This document shows positions 1-7,936 of a DNA stretch of 64,000 bases, piece by piece (positions within the stretch are counted from its first letter, which is position 1; each line of letters opens with the position of its first letter). Made by a program: the position numbers and the translations under genes. This DNA comes from Alteromonas genovensis (GTDB lineage: Bacteria > Pseudomonadota > Gammaproteobacteria > Enterobacterales > Alteromonadaceae), in the NCBI RefSeq assembly GCF_010500895.1, contig NZ_JAAAWO010000011.1, forward strand, positions 62,001 through 126,000. Reading direction: 5' to 3'. The notes under the pieces were generated by a model, which was given only the letters and a program-made list of their open reading frames with translations, made no database searches and was not told the origin of the DNA.

Positions 1-1
1 G

Positions 2-526
2 CATAATACTGATATTAGAAAAAAGACAGACTTTGAAGCCTGTGTTGATAAAGTCAGGGCTGACATTAATGACAGAGTGCTCGATATTGCTAAGCAAGTA
101 GAGCAGGGGCTTACGCTTGCCCATCAATGTCAAAAGCAAATGAAGGGCAATGTGCCACTGACAATGATTAGCGCATTAGGCGATTGCAAGGCTCACTTAG
201 CGTCGTTGGTCTATCCTGGGTTTGCCTCGCAAATTGGTGAAGGAAGGTTAGAGGATTGGAACAGATATATAAAAGGTCTCTCACGTAGGTTGGAAAAACT
301 GCCCATCGATCCTAACAAAGACAGAATGCATCAACTGACCATTGAAAAGAGTATCAAAGAATGGGAAAAGGCTCGCAGTAAATACCCGAAGGGAAAGGTA
401 CCAGAGGCCCTTGATGACGCGCGGTGGATGATTGAAGAATTAAGAGTATCTTTGTTTGCACAACAGCTTGGTACCGCTTACCCCATATCGGCAAAACGTA
501 TTACCTTGTTCTTAGACGATTTTTAA
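2..526 (+). CDS. hrpA: ATP-dependent RNA helicase HrpA, C-terminal fragment
   Basis: This frame is open from the window edge, so only the C-terminal end of a longer protein is present. The tail contains ARWMIEELRVSLFAQQLGT followed by YPISAKRI, which I recognise as the end of the DUF3418 region that closes HrpA-type DEAH-box helicases. HrpA is a large 3'-5' RNA helicase (about 1300 residues in E. coli) linked to mRNA processing and rescue of stalled ribosomes. The helicase core lies outside the window, so ATPase motifs cannot be checked. The first internal ATG is near base 77, but the open frame before it (HNTDIRKKTDFEACVDKV) is also protein-like. There is no clear terminator; the next gene has its own promoter. 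Confidence 0.85.
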   Translation, partial: HNTDIRKKTDFEACVDKVRADINDRVLDIAKQVEQGLTLAHQCQKQMKGNVPLTMISALGDCKAHLASLVYPGFASQIGEGRLEDWNRYIKGLSRRLEKLPIDPNKDRMHQLTIEKSIKEWEKARSKYPKGKVPEALDDARWMIEELRVSLFAQQLGTAYPISAKRITLFLDDF

Positions 527-582
527 TTCTTGCTATTAGACACTGTATGTACACATAATTGTACGTAATTTAATCACTTAGT

Positions 583-611
583 TTGACAAGTGTTTATCCT
601 CAATCTATAAC
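583..611 (+). promoter_or_regulatory. Sigma70-type promoter of the PilZ gene
   Basis: A perfect TTGACA is separated by exactly 17 bp from TATAAC (five of six matches). The expected transcription start is near base 618, giving a leader of about 40 nt before the PilZ ATG. Confidence 0.75.
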
Positions 612-656
612 AGAAAGAGGGTAGTAAGCGTGAGCTAAAAATCAGAGGAAGTAGGC

Positions 657-959
657 ATGCTAGGATACGACGACAAGCGTAATTTTTTCAGGATGATGGT
701 CAACTCGCCGTGTCAATTACAGGTTACCGACGATGAGTCTAGCCGTACGATGCAGGCAATGTGTAGGGATATAAGCGCAACGGGCATGTCTTTAGAAGTT
801 GATGAACCAGCCATTGAGGTGGGAACGCAGATTAGTGTTGCCATTGAGTCCTCTAGCTCCCAAATACCATCACTAGCAGCCCTTGCTAATGTGGTGCGAT
901 GTGAACCGGAAACCGATGCAAGTTGCATTATCGGTGTTGAAATTACTCAAATGAAATAG
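657..959 (+). CDS. PilZ domain protein (putative c-di-GMP effector)
   Basis: A 100-residue single-domain protein. The start is supported by AGAGGAAG about 7 nt upstream. The N-terminus carries KRNFFRM, matching the RxxxR half of the PilZ c-di-GMP motif, and residues around 38-44 carry DISATGMSLEV, matching the D/NxSxxG half. The length equals a bare PilZ barrel, so it probably acts as a cytoplasmic adaptor binding c-di-GMP and a partner. The first motif is degenerate (K/R with spacing RNFFR), so binding strength is uncertain. It has its own promoter and a strong terminator downstream, so it is a single-gene unit. A c-di-GMP phosphodiesterase gene lies 7 kb further on; no link beyond the shared messenger is visible. 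Confidence 0.8.
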   Translation: MLGYDDKRNFFRMMVNSPCQLQVTDDESSRTMQAMCRDISATGMSLEVDEPAIEVGTQISVAIESSSSQIPSLAALANVVRCEPETDASCIIGVEITQMK

Positions 960-1001
960 CACGACTTAGGTTTCACGACTTAGGTTTCACAAATTAGTTA
1001 G
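960..1001. repeat. 14-bp tandem repeat directly after the PilZ gene
   Basis: Two perfect contiguous copies of CACGACTTAGGTTT begin at the base after the stop codon. A third, degenerate copy (CACAAATTAGTTAG) follows. It is not coding and has no inverted symmetry. Confidence 0.85.
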
Positions 1002-1092
1002 CGCAAATAAAGCACCGCACAGCAAAAGGCGTATAGGCGTAGCTTGCCCGTACTACTGCAACACAACAGTTGCGCGCTATTATTTGAATTTT

Positions 1093-1133
1093 AAAAACGG
1101 CGTAGGTCACTTTGGGACCTACGCCGTTTTTTT
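1093..1133 (+). terminator. Rho-independent terminator, probably bidirectional
   Basis: A 16-bp perfect stem (AAAAACGGCGTAGGTC with its complement) encloses a 7-nt loop and is followed by a T run. The A run on the left makes it usable from the other strand. It closes the PilZ unit. Confidence 0.9.
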
Positions 1134-1197
1134 GTGTCTTGATTAAAAAAAGCGATTACCTTGTTATAGAAAAAGTGTTAGTAATCTTACTTGCAAT

Positions 1198-1212
1198 TGA
1201 TAATAATTCTCA
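1198..1212. promoter_or_regulatory. Fur box (iron-responsive operator)
   Basis: TGATAATAATTCTCA matches the 7-1-7 Fur consensus TGATAATNATTATCA at all informative positions but one. A plausible promoter overlaps it: TTGCAA at 1191, 17 bp, then TACGAT at 1214. Bound Fur would therefore block RNA polymerase. The gene controlled is the DUF2061 gene that starts 84 bp downstream. Confidence 0.75.
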
Positions 1213-1270
1213 TTACGATACTAGTCATTACGGTATCAGTCATTAAGATATTAGCCATCACGAATTAAGT
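1211..1270. repeat. Four tandem copies of a 15-bp repeat in a Fur-controlled leader
   Basis: Units CATTACGATACTAGT, CATTACGGTATCAGT, CATTAAGATATTAGC and CATCACGAATTAAGT abut without gaps. The first unit shares its first two bases with the end of the Fur box. The array would lie in the 5' untranslated region. Confidence 0.85.
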
Positions 1271-1296
1271 GAAACTAAGAATTAGAGGAGCCAATT

Positions 1297-1506
1297 GTGA
1301 AAAAGACAATAACATTTGCCATTATGCACTTTGCGGTAGCATTTACTGTTGCCTATTTACTAACGGGTAGTATGATTGTGGGTGGTCTGGTGGCACTCGT
1401 TGAGCCAGCAGTGAATACGGTGGCTTTTTACTTTCACGAAATGGTGTGGAAAAAGCTAGAGGAAAAACCTGAGAGTGACAGTGGTTTGTCTCAGGTGGCA
1501 CTTTAA
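1297..1506 (+). CDS. DUF2061 family small membrane protein
   Basis: A 69-residue protein with a GTG start 6 nt after GAGGAG. It has the DUF2061 pattern: an HFAVAFTVAYLLTG segment, a second hydrophobic stretch GGLVALVEPAVNTVAFYF, and the closing HEMVW. Two short membrane segments are predicted, with a charged C-terminal tail (KKLEEKPESDS). The molecular function of the family is not known to me. The preceding Fur box suggests it is made during iron starvation. The gene stands alone, with a terminator before it and the convergent rlmI after it. Confidence 0.8.
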   Translation: MKKTITFAIMHFAVAFTVAYLLTGSMIVGGLVALVEPAVNTVAFYFHEMVWKKLEEKPESDSGLSQVAL

Positions 1507-1606
1507 GGTAAAACACGGCGGCAAACATAACGTGAGGTAAAACATAACCTTATGTTATGCCAACACTCGCCTCACACAACTGCTTGCCCACACAACGTTA
1601 TGGCGT

Positions 1607-1676
1607 TTGACAAGCTTTCGCGACGCAGTTGCAAACGCTTGTCAAGTTCGGCGACTAACGTGTTATACGTTAGTCG
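1607..1676. other. Two consecutive hairpins in the gap at the rlmI 3' end
   Basis: TTGACAAGC pairs with GCTTGTCAA (1607-1615 with 1637-1645). CGACTAACG pairs with CGTTAGTCG (1652-1660 with 1668-1676) and covers the rlmI stop codon. Neither stem has a U tract, so mRNA 3'-end stabilisation or weak termination is more likely than a classical terminator. Confidence 0.5.
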
Positions 1677-2863
1677 TCAGTGACTTCACAAACCAGACCT
1701 TTCAAATAGTAACCTTCAGGGTAGCTGCCAATGATAGGGTGGTCAGAGGCTTGATTAAGCCTAGCAATAATTTTTATGGTACGACCTGCATCAAGGGCGG
1801 CATCGGCAACAATTTTTTGAAATAGATCTGCAGGCATCAGGCCAGAGCAACTAAACGTCAGTAGAAATCCCCCTGATCTCACCGCATGAATGCCGTACAT
1901 ATTTATGTCTTTGTAGCCGCGGGCTGCGCGATTGAGGGTGGCCTTGTTATCGACAAATTTTGGTGGGTCGAGAATAACCATATCAAACTGCTTTCCTTCA
2001 CTTTGATACTCTCGTAATGCTTTAAAAACGTCTTTATTGATGTATTGCGCTTTATCTTCGTCAAGTTCGTTAATAGCAACGTGGTGTTTTGCTAAGTCTA
2101 GAGCGGGTTGAGACACATCGACGTTGGTAACTGATTTTGCACCACCTTTTAGCGCGTAACATGAAAAGGTGCCGGTATAACTAAAGCAGTTTAATACGTC
2201 GGCGTCTTTTGCATAATAGCCGGCGGCAGCGCGACTGTCTCTTTGGTCGAGGTAGAACCCTGTTTTGTGGCCAGTTTCAATATCAACGACAATCTTGAGG
2301 CCGTTTTCTAAAACGGTAACTTGGCTAGGTGGTGTGCCGTGCAATACGCCCATCACTGGCTCTAGCCCTTCTTTTTTGCGCACATCTACATCGCTGCGCT
2401 CATAGATATGCACATCGGGAAGTAGTTTAGTAATTGCCCACACTATTTTGCTTCTGTGTTTTTCTCCACCAGCACTGAGCAGTTGAACCACGGCCACGTT
2501 GTCGTATAAGTCGATAGTAATGCCAGGCAGGCCATCACTCTCTGACGCTATCCATCTAAATGCGTTAGTTGTTGCGGAATTGAACAAACGTTTACGAAGG
2601 GCTAAAGCAGTTTCTAATTTGCGCATAAAAAAGCCGTTGTCGATGCTTTCATCTTTTTTAAATGTCCACATACGAATTCGAATTTTTGATTCTGGAGAAT
2701 AAGCCCCGCGTCCTAACCATTCACCTTCAGAGTCGAAAACATCCACCGTATCGCCAAGCTTTGCTCGGCCTTTTACTTCAGCTACCGCGCTTTCAAAAAT
2801 CCACGGGTGGCGCCGACGCAACGATTTATCTCGATTAGGCTGAAGGATGACTTGTGCTGACAT
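1670..2863 (-). CDS. rlmI: 23S rRNA m5C1962 methyltransferase RlmI
   Basis: A 397-residue protein (E. coli RlmI has 396). The chosen ATG gives the family N-terminus [20 protein letters not shown]; a longer in-frame start would add 36 residues with no family resemblance. An N-terminal PUA domain (about residues 1-80, ending in [14 protein letters not shown]) is followed by a Rossmann methyltransferase. The SAM-binding segment is [12 protein letters not shown], the acceptor motif is VILDPPKF, and LTFSCSG holds the expected catalytic cysteine. The enzyme methylates C1962 of 23S rRNA with SAM. It is transcribed alone; the upstream gap carries overlapping ACGTGGA palindromes. Confidence 0.93.
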   Translation of the reverse strand: MSAQVILQPNRDKSLRRRHPWIFESAVAEVKGRAKLGDTVDVFDSEGEWLGRGAYSPESKIRIRMWTFKKDESIDNGFFMRKLETALALRKRLFNSATTNAFRWIASESDGLPGITIDLYDNVAVVQLLSAGGEKHRSKIVWAITKLLPDVHIYERSDVDVRKKEGLEPVMGVLHGTPPSQVTVLENGLKIVVDIETGHKTGFYLDQRDSRAAAGYYAKDADVLNCFSYTGTFSCYALKGGAKSVTNVDVSQPALDLAKHHVAINELDEDKAQYINKDVFKALREYQSEGKQFDMVILDPPKFVDNKATLNRAARGYKDINMYGIHAVRSGGFLLTFSCSGLMPADLFQKIVADAALDAGRTIKIIARLNQASDHPIIGSYPEGYYLKGLVCEVTDD

Positions 2864-2918
2864 GAAGGCTCTCTTACTCAATAAAGTAGATATAAAAAGG
2901 TTTAAAGTGGATAAAATT

Positions 2919-2943
2919 ACGTGGAAATCCACGTGGATGCTCC
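2919..2943. repeat. Overlapping palindromes and 12-bp tandem copy upstream of rlmI
   Basis: ACGTGGAAATCC is followed directly by ACGTGGATGCTCC. Together they form a perfect 12-bp palindrome ATCCACGTGGAT (2927-2938) and an overlapping inverted repeat of ACGTGGA (2919-2934). The element lies about 55-80 bp upstream of the rlmI start, where an operator could sit. Confidence 0.7.
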
Positions 2944-3137
2944 CGCGAATAACTTCGCAGCGGCCACGCACGCAATAATAATATTATACCGAAATTTTGC
3001 TTACCTTGTGTCGGTATCTGTTGTGAAAAACAAATTGAGATGACAAAGTCAGCAGGTCAAGCGCTAACTAAACTTTAACCTTGGCAGTCCCGTAAACAAG
3101 TCACATCCGCAAATGCGGTTATCGACAGGAGAGCAAA

Positions 3138-4115
3138 ATGTATTACATAGACTTTGAAAAAGGATGTTCGCCCTCAAAACTCGTTGTTAAAGAAAGAGAG
3201 TCCTATGAGCTGCCCGATGGAATGGTAAAAGTGGCGGTGAACGCTTTTGGCGTTAATCGCGCTGATACATTACAACGTCAGGGACACTATCCGGCTCCAC
3301 AGGGAGAAAGCCCAATACTCGGATTAGAAGTTGCAGGTACCGTAACGGAAGTGGCATCAGGCATCACCAATGTAAAAGAGGGTGATCGCGTGTTTGGGCT
3401 CGTCGCCGGTGGTGGATACGCAACAGAAGCTATCGTTAACCCTTCCCATTTAATGACTATTCCACAAGGCATGCCTTTTGTTGAGGCAGCGGGGCTTGCC
3501 GAGGTCTTTTTAACCGCTTTTCAATGTTTGCGAACCATAGCTCATGTGAAGCCCGCTCAGCATGCCCTTATCCATGGAGGCGCGAGCGGAGTGGGTCTGG
3601 CCGCTACACAGCTATGTCGTTATTGGGGAGTACACAGTGCAGTGACGGCGTCAGCTCAGGAAAAGTTGAATTTGTGCCAAGAGAATGGGGCAGAGCTACT
3701 GATAAACTATAAAACACACTCATTTGCCGATGAAATTAAACGGGAATGGCCTGAAGGCATTGATATGGTGCTTGATATGGTTGGGGGAGACTATCTCAAT
3801 AAAAATCTCAGCGTGATAAAACAAGATGGTATTATCGTTAACCTTGCCATGTTAGCCGGGCGCTACGCTGATAATTTAGATATGGCACTATTACTCGGTA
3901 AACGCGCCACTATCACGGGAACAACCCTTCGCAATCGCAGCGATGCGTACAAAGCAAATCTTATTAGTGACTTTGCCACAGTTTGTTTGCCAGCGTTTGA
4001 AACCGGTGAGCTGGTGGTGAATCTAGACACCCATTACAACATTAAAGACATAAGCAAGCCCCATGCTCGTTTAGAAAGTAATGATACAAAGGGCAAGATA
4101 GTGGTGTCTTGGTAA
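3138..4115 (+). CDS. NAD(P)H quinone oxidoreductase, PIG3/zinc-free MDR family
   Basis: A 325-residue medium-chain dehydrogenase/reductase. The start follows ACAGGAGAG. An N-terminal GroES-like domain with FGVNRADTLQRQGHYP and PILGLEVAGTV is followed by a Rossmann fold with the cofactor loop HGGASGVGLAATQL. The zinc-binding cysteines of true alcohol dehydrogenases are absent, which places it with PIG3-type quinone oxidoreductases (Qor-like). These reduce quinones with NAD(P)H in the cytosol. It is convergent with rnhA, with 17 bp between the stop codons. The physiological substrate cannot be told from sequence. Confidence 0.85.
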   Translation: MYYIDFEKGCSPSKLVVKERESYELPDGMVKVAVNAFGVNRADTLQRQGHYPAPQGESPILGLEVAGTVTEVASGITNVKEGDRVFGLVAGGGYATEAIVNPSHLMTIPQGMPFVEAAGLAEVFLTAFQCLRTIAHVKPAQHALIHGGASGVGLAATQLCRYWGVHSAVTASAQEKLNLCQENGAELLINYKTHSFADEIKREWPEGIDMVLDMVGGDYLNKNLSVIKQDGIIVNLAMLAGRYADNLDMALLLGKRATITGTTLRNRSDAYKANLISDFATVCLPAFETGELVVNLDTHYNIKDISKPHARLESNDTKGKIVVSW

Positions 4116-4132
4116 ATTGAACCTAAAGCAAT

Positions 4133-4603
4133 CTATTTGGCAACGAAACCATCGTCTGGTTTCGTTGGCTTAGATTCAGCCGCAGTTCTTGCTAATACGT
4201 CGCATCGTTCATTTTCTGGGTGACCTGAATGCCCCTTCACCCAATGCCAGTTAACGGAATGCTTTTTCACAGCTTCGTCTAGTCGCTTCCATAAATCTGC
4301 ATTTTTCACAGGCTTTTTATCTGATGTTTTCCAGCCGTTTTTGCGCCAGTTATGGATCCACTGATTAATCCCATTTTTAACATATTGGCTATCGGTGGTG
4401 AGTTCTACTTTACAGGTTTCTGTTAAAGAATTGAGCGCTTCAATGGGAGCCAGGAGCTCCATTCTATTGTTGGTGGTGTGCGCAAAGCCATCGCTTAATT
4501 CTTTCCTATGACCTTTATAGATAAGTACGGCGCCATACCCTCCCGGTCCTGGATTACCTAGACAGGAGCCATCGGTAAAAATATCTATGGTTTTCTGTGT
4601 CAT
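4133..4603 (-). CDS. rnhA: Ribonuclease HI
   Basis: A 156-residue RNase HI (E. coli 155). The catalytic carboxylates are D11 ([16 protein letters not shown]), E49 (NNRMELLAP), D71 (TTDSQYV) and D135 (NERCDVLA). The basic protrusion [17 protein letters not shown] is present. The start [13 protein letters not shown] fits the family length and is preceded by an AAGAAG element; another ATG five codons earlier has no ribosome site. The enzyme cuts the RNA strand of RNA-DNA hybrids, removing primers and R-loops. It is divergent from dnaQ, as in E. coli. Confidence 0.95.
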   Translation of the reverse strand: MTQKTIDIFTDGSCLGNPGPGGYGAVLIYKGHRKELSDGFAHTTNNRMELLAPIEALNSLTETCKVELTTDSQYVKNGINQWIHNWRKNGWKTSDKKPVKNADLWKRLDEAVKKHSVNWHWVKGHSGHPENERCDVLARTAAESKPTKPDDGFVAK

Positions 4604-4730
4604 GTCTTCTTTTCCCATATGTTTTTCACCGCACGCTTTGTAACTGCAGCTTTTTAATCACGCACTCGCTCATCGCGGCATTGCTAAACGCAGCATTTGG
4701 CAAGAAGTGTCCTTTTTATGTTAAGCGCCT

Positions 4731-4768
4731 ATCAGCTTTAGTTCAGCTTTTGTCAGCTCTTATATAAT
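4731..4768 (+). promoter_or_regulatory. dnaQ promoter region with three phased TCAGCT repeats
   Basis: Three short repeats carrying TCAGCT (ATCAGCTTTA, GTTCAGCTTTT, GTCAGCTCTTA) lie end to end with a 10-11 bp period. They run straight into a perfect TATAAT (4763-4768). The -35 region is covered by the repeats and has no good hexamer. A second possible -10 (TATACT, 4822) is closer to the dnaQ ATG. Confidence 0.5.
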
Positions 4769-4863
4769 GCTCTGATACATTTATTTTAACTATTTCCCTT
4801 AGTCTGTAGCGAAGGCCTTGATATACTATCAAAAAATAGAAACACATTAATAGCAGAGGATGT

Positions 4864-5568
4864 ATGCGCCAAATTGTTTTAGATACTGAGACGACGGGTA
4901 TTGACCCAAAAGAAGGCCATAGAATCATTGAAATTGGCTGTGTTGAAGTAGTAAACCGTCGTTTAACTGGTAATCACTTCCACGCTTACATCAACCCCGG
5001 TCGTCACATAGAGCAAGAAGCGATAGAGGTACATGGTATTACCAATGAATTTCTCGCAGATAAACCGGTGTTTTCATCTGTGGCAAATGATTTCGTGAAT
5101 TTTATCAAAGGTTCACAGTTGGTAATTCACAACGCGCCCTTTGACGTTGGATTCATGGATCATGAATTCAAAATGGAAGCGCGAACCAAAGGTGTGGTTA
5201 CCAGTAAAATCTGCGATGTACTGGATACGCTCACTCTTGCCAGAAAAATGCACCCTGGGCAGAAAAATAATCTTGATGCCTTGTGTAAGCGCTACGGTAT
5301 AGACAACAGTCATCGAACGCTGCACGGTGCATTGCTCGATGCCGAAATTCTTGCCGATGTTTATTTATTGATGACAGGTGGGCAGACCAAATTGAAATTG
5401 GCGTCTAGCGGCACCAGTGATGCCGATGCTACAGCACTTCGTCGTATTGAGCGTTCGGCAAATAAATTAAAGGTTATCAAGGCCAGCGCCGATGAATTAG
5501 AACAGCATGAAGCGCGACTGAATATTGTCCAGGAAGCGGGTGGTAACTGTATATGGCGACCAGAGTGA
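4864..5568 (+). CDS. dnaQ: DNA polymerase III epsilon subunit (3'-5' proofreading exonuclease)
   Basis: A 234-residue DnaQ. Exo I is QIVLDTETTG (D7, E9), Exo II is IHNAPFDVGF, and Exo III is the RTLHGALLDAEILADVYL segment with the general-base histidine and metal-binding aspartate. The C-terminal 50 residues form the flexible tail that binds the alpha subunit. The start lies 5 residues inside that of E. coli DnaQ but removes no motif, and AGAGGA lies just upstream. It proofreads within the replicative polymerase core. The next gene starts 55 bp downstream. Confidence 0.95.
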   Translation: MRQIVLDTETTGIDPKEGHRIIEIGCVEVVNRRLTGNHFHAYINPGRHIEQEAIEVHGITNEFLADKPVFSSVANDFVNFIKGSQLVIHNAPFDVGFMDHEFKMEARTKGVVTSKICDVLDTLTLARKMHPGQKNNLDALCKRYGIDNSHRTLHGALLDAEILADVYLLMTGGQTKLKLASSGTSDADATALRRIERSANKLKVIKASADELEQHEARLNIVQEAGGNCIWRPE

Positions 5569-5623
5569 TCAAAACGAGCCAGCTGTAGATAACCGACATA
5601 ACGAAATGCAGGAGCATAGCAAC

Positions 5624-7141
5624 GTGAGAGTGTGGATTTATTGCGTAATTGTCCTTTTGGGCACGTGGTGTACAAACGCGTCTTCACAATCGTTGCGGGA
5701 GCAGCAAGATCTTGCACTACAAACTGCTGATGGCGCGGTAACGTCAGAGGACGACGCAAAGCAGTCGGTAGACACCTCTGTTATCTCTGAGCTTGGAGAT
5801 GATTACACCAATTCCATAGAATTGCTGAAGAATCGTTTTCGTGTGGACTACAACGTTGAAGAGATCACCATGGTGTTCTTTCGCAAATACGGTTCTGCAC
5901 CTGTTGTATTAGTTCGTCCCGATGGCTCTAAGTTATTTCAAGGCAGGGTAGACGAAAAAAAAGTTGAGTGGTTCGATTCCGATTCCTTCGACATGATCAC
6001 GATTAAAAATCCTGTCCCCGGCCCGTGGCAAGCAGTAGGGCAAGTGCTACCAGAAAGCCGAATAATGGTTGTTTCTGATATAGAGCTAACCGCCGACCCA
6101 CTTCCAAACATCCTTTTTTCTGGCGAGATTTTAAAGTCTACGGCCTATCTCACAAATGGTGGAGAAGAAATAAAAAACAACGAATTTCGAAACGTTGTGG
6201 ATGTGGAAATAGAATTTATAAGCACCAATAATGCAAACTACAACAACTTTGGCGCAGTAGACGAGTTAGTTGCAACGTTTGAAGACGATGGCCTGGGTAT
6301 GGATGAGCGGCCTGGAGACGGTATTTTCACCGGCCAGTTCAATTTAAAAATAGCGTCGGGAGAGTGGAAGCCTGTTTTTTCTGTCGCAACGCCAATGATG
6401 ACTCGCGAGCAAGAGGGCTCACCAATCGTACTGCATGAAAATCCGGTAGACATTTCGGTGGTAATGAATGAAAACGATTCCGGCTACCATAACCTGCTTA
6501 TTGATGTAGACCGAGAGCTCGTGCAAATCGACTCCTTGTTGGTAGATGGAAAGGTGCGCTTTCCCAATGGGGATACTCAAAACTTTTCCCTTACCGAAGG
6601 TGGACCAGACGCAAGGGAATACCAGATTGTTGCTTATGAAAAAGGCGTATTTCGCGTAAAACTTACGGCTTATGGCACCACTACTGATGGCCGAGACTTT
6701 ATTCTTGATGTACCAGAATACACATTCTTAGGTCAGGGCCCTGCAGAGCCTGAAGTAGAAGACCCTCTCGTGTACGGCGAAGACCCTATCGTAGATGGAA
6801 GCGCCCCATTGGTTACCAGCAACACTGAAACGCCGCTTAATACCGCAGAACAGTCGTCTGAGGGCGATATGGATTCTGCCACACTGACGCTTCTGATCAT
6901 TGCTATTAACGGTTCAATCATTCTCATTGGCCTTATTGTCGCTGTTATTATTATCTTAAAACGGAAAAAGGGAAGTAGTGGAAAGGCTGTACCTTCAAAA
7001 GCTAAGCCATCAAAAGCAGAGCTTAAGAAAAAAGCCAAAAATAATGCTGCTGATGAGTCTAATTTGACCCTAGATGACAGCCCCAAAGGGATAAAGAAAT
7101 TGTTTGCGATGTTTAAAAGGAAAAAACAGGATGAAAGCTAG
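5624..7141 (+). CDS. TIGR03503 family membrane-anchored protein of unknown function
   Basis: A protein of about 505 residues with an N-terminal signal peptide (RVWIYCVIVLLGTWCTNASS), a large exported region and one C-terminal membrane helix (TLTLLIIAINGSIILIGLIVA) followed by a lysine-rich cytoplasmic tail. It matches the gammaproteobacterial family TIGR03503, seen for example in VDYNVEEITMVFF, PVVLVRPDGSKL and PGPWQAVGQVLPES. AGGAG 9 nt upstream favours the GTG start given; an ATG at 5606 lacks a ribosome site. The periplasmic part contains a DGLGMDERPGDGIFTGQF loop resembling calcium-binding or Ig-like repeats. Function is unknown. It probably shares transcription with dnaQ. Confidence 0.8.
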   Translation: MRVWIYCVIVLLGTWCTNASSQSLREQQDLALQTADGAVTSEDDAKQSVDTSVISELGDDYTNSIELLKNRFRVDYNVEEITMVFFRKYGSAPVVLVRPDGSKLFQGRVDEKKVEWFDSDSFDMITIKNPVPGPWQAVGQVLPESRIMVVSDIELTADPLPNILFSGEILKSTAYLTNGGEEIKNNEFRNVVDVEIEFISTNNANYNNFGAVDELVATFEDDGLGMDERPGDGIFTGQFNLKIASGEWKPVFSVATPMMTREQEGSPIVLHENPVDISVVMNENDSGYHNLLIDVDRELVQIDSLLVDGKVRFPNGDTQNFSLTEGGPDAREYQIVAYEKGVFRVKLTAYGTTTDGRDFILDVPEYTFLGQGPAEPEVEDPLVYGEDPIVDGSAPLVTSNTETPLNTAEQSSEGDMDSATLTLLIIAINGSIILIGLIVAVIIILKRKKGSSGKAVPSKAKPSKAELKKKAKNNAADESNLTLDDSPKGIKKLFAMFKRKKQDES

Positions 7142-7253
7142 GCCTGTAGGTCTTAGTCTTGGCGTAAAATTATCCATCTTGGATTTTATTTCGACATTGT
7201 GTTTATTTAACAGGCAAACAAACTGCAGATGACAATTTTATTAATAAAAAGCA

Positions 7254-7282
7254 TTGACTCCACATTGGGGAATACGTATTAT
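7254..7282 (+). promoter_or_regulatory. Strong stable-RNA promoter for the tRNA-Asp array
   Basis: TTGACT, a 17-bp spacer and TATTAT are followed by a GC-rich discriminator (CTGCGCCGC). That discriminator is typical of rRNA/tRNA promoters under stringent control. Confidence 0.8.
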
Positions 7283-7290
7283 CTGCGCCG

Positions 7291-7331
7291 CAGTGAGGGC
7301 ACAGGGTTACAGCAACCTTTTTAACTCACTG
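7291..7331 (+). other. Leader hairpin of the tRNA precursor
   Basis: CAGTGAG (7291-7297) pairs with CTCACTG (7325-7331) in the RNA between the promoter and the first tRNA. It may help processing of the precursor. Confidence 0.5.
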
Positions 7332-7347
7332 ATAACATTGAGATTGT

Positions 7348-7424
7348 GGAGCGGTAGTTCAGTTGGTTAGAATACCGGCCTGTCACGCCGGGGGTCGCGG
7401 GTTCGAGTCCCGTCCGCTCCGCCA
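7348..7424 (+). tRNA. tRNA-Asp (GTC), copy 1
   Basis: A 77-nt tRNA nearly identical to E. coli tRNA-Asp, with encoded CCA. The acceptor stem is GGAGCGG with its complement. The anticodon loop CTGTCAC holds GTC at 7382-7384, and the T arm carries GGGTTCGAGTCCC. It reads GAC and GAU codons. Confidence 0.98.
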
Positions 7425-7452
7425 CTTTCAATGATATAACTAAAAGGTCTTC

Positions 7453-7529
7453 GGAGCGGTAGTTCAGTTGGTTAGAATACCGGCCTGTCACGCCGGGGGT
7501 CGCGGGTTCGAGTCCCGTCCGCTCCGCCA
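7453..7529 (+). tRNA. tRNA-Asp (GTC), copy 2
   Basis: Identical in sequence to copy 1, including the encoded CCA; 28 nt separate them. The spacers differ from each other, so the tRNA rather than a larger block is conserved. Confidence 0.98.
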
Positions 7530-7567
7530 TTTAGTTATTTAGTTTTACAATGTAAGCTCGGTTATGT

Positions 7568-7644
7568 GGAGCGGTAGTTCAGTTGGTTAGAATACCGGCC
7601 TGTCACGCCGGGGGTCGCGGGTTCGAGTCCCGTCCGCTCCGCCA
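7568..7644 (+). tRNA. tRNA-Asp (GTC), copy 3
   Basis: Identical to copies 1 and 2, with a 38-nt spacer. It has no separate promoter, so it is expected on the same precursor. Confidence 0.98.
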
Positions 7645-7702
7645 TTAACTGCGAGTTATGCATTGAAGTAAAGCTAACGATATATTTGTAAGCCCATTGT
7701 GT

Positions 7703-7779
7703 GGAGCGGTAGTTCAGTTGGTTAGAATACCGGCCTGTCACGCCGGGGGTCGCGGGTTCGAGTCCCGTCCGCTCCGCCA
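7703..7779 (+). tRNA. tRNA-Asp (GTC), copy 4
   Basis: The fourth identical copy, after a 58-nt spacer. I see no convincing hairpin terminator between it and the next gene. Confidence 0.98.
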
Positions 7780-7936
7780 TCAATGCAAGGCTTCAATCAC
7801 ACCCCTATACTTCAGAGATGACCTCGCTATTTTGGGCCTAACACTGGTCTGTTATTTACGACCAAAGTGCAAATGCTATTTTTTCAGAATTAGTCTATTC
7901 TTTTCATACTTAAAATACTGAAACCCATGTGAAAGT

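Noticed and set aside
1607..1825. 72-residue plus-strand frame at the rlmI 3' end
   Set aside because: It is antisense to rlmI and contains the two hairpins.
7348..7779. Four regularly spaced identical 77-bp repeats resembling a CRISPR array
   Set aside because: Each repeat folds as a complete tRNA with CCA; spacers are uneven and there are no cas genes.
7321..7783. Minus-strand open frames encoding AERTGLEPATPGVTGRYSNQ repeats
   Set aside because: They are antisense readings of the four tRNA-Asp genes, a well-known source of false protein annotations.
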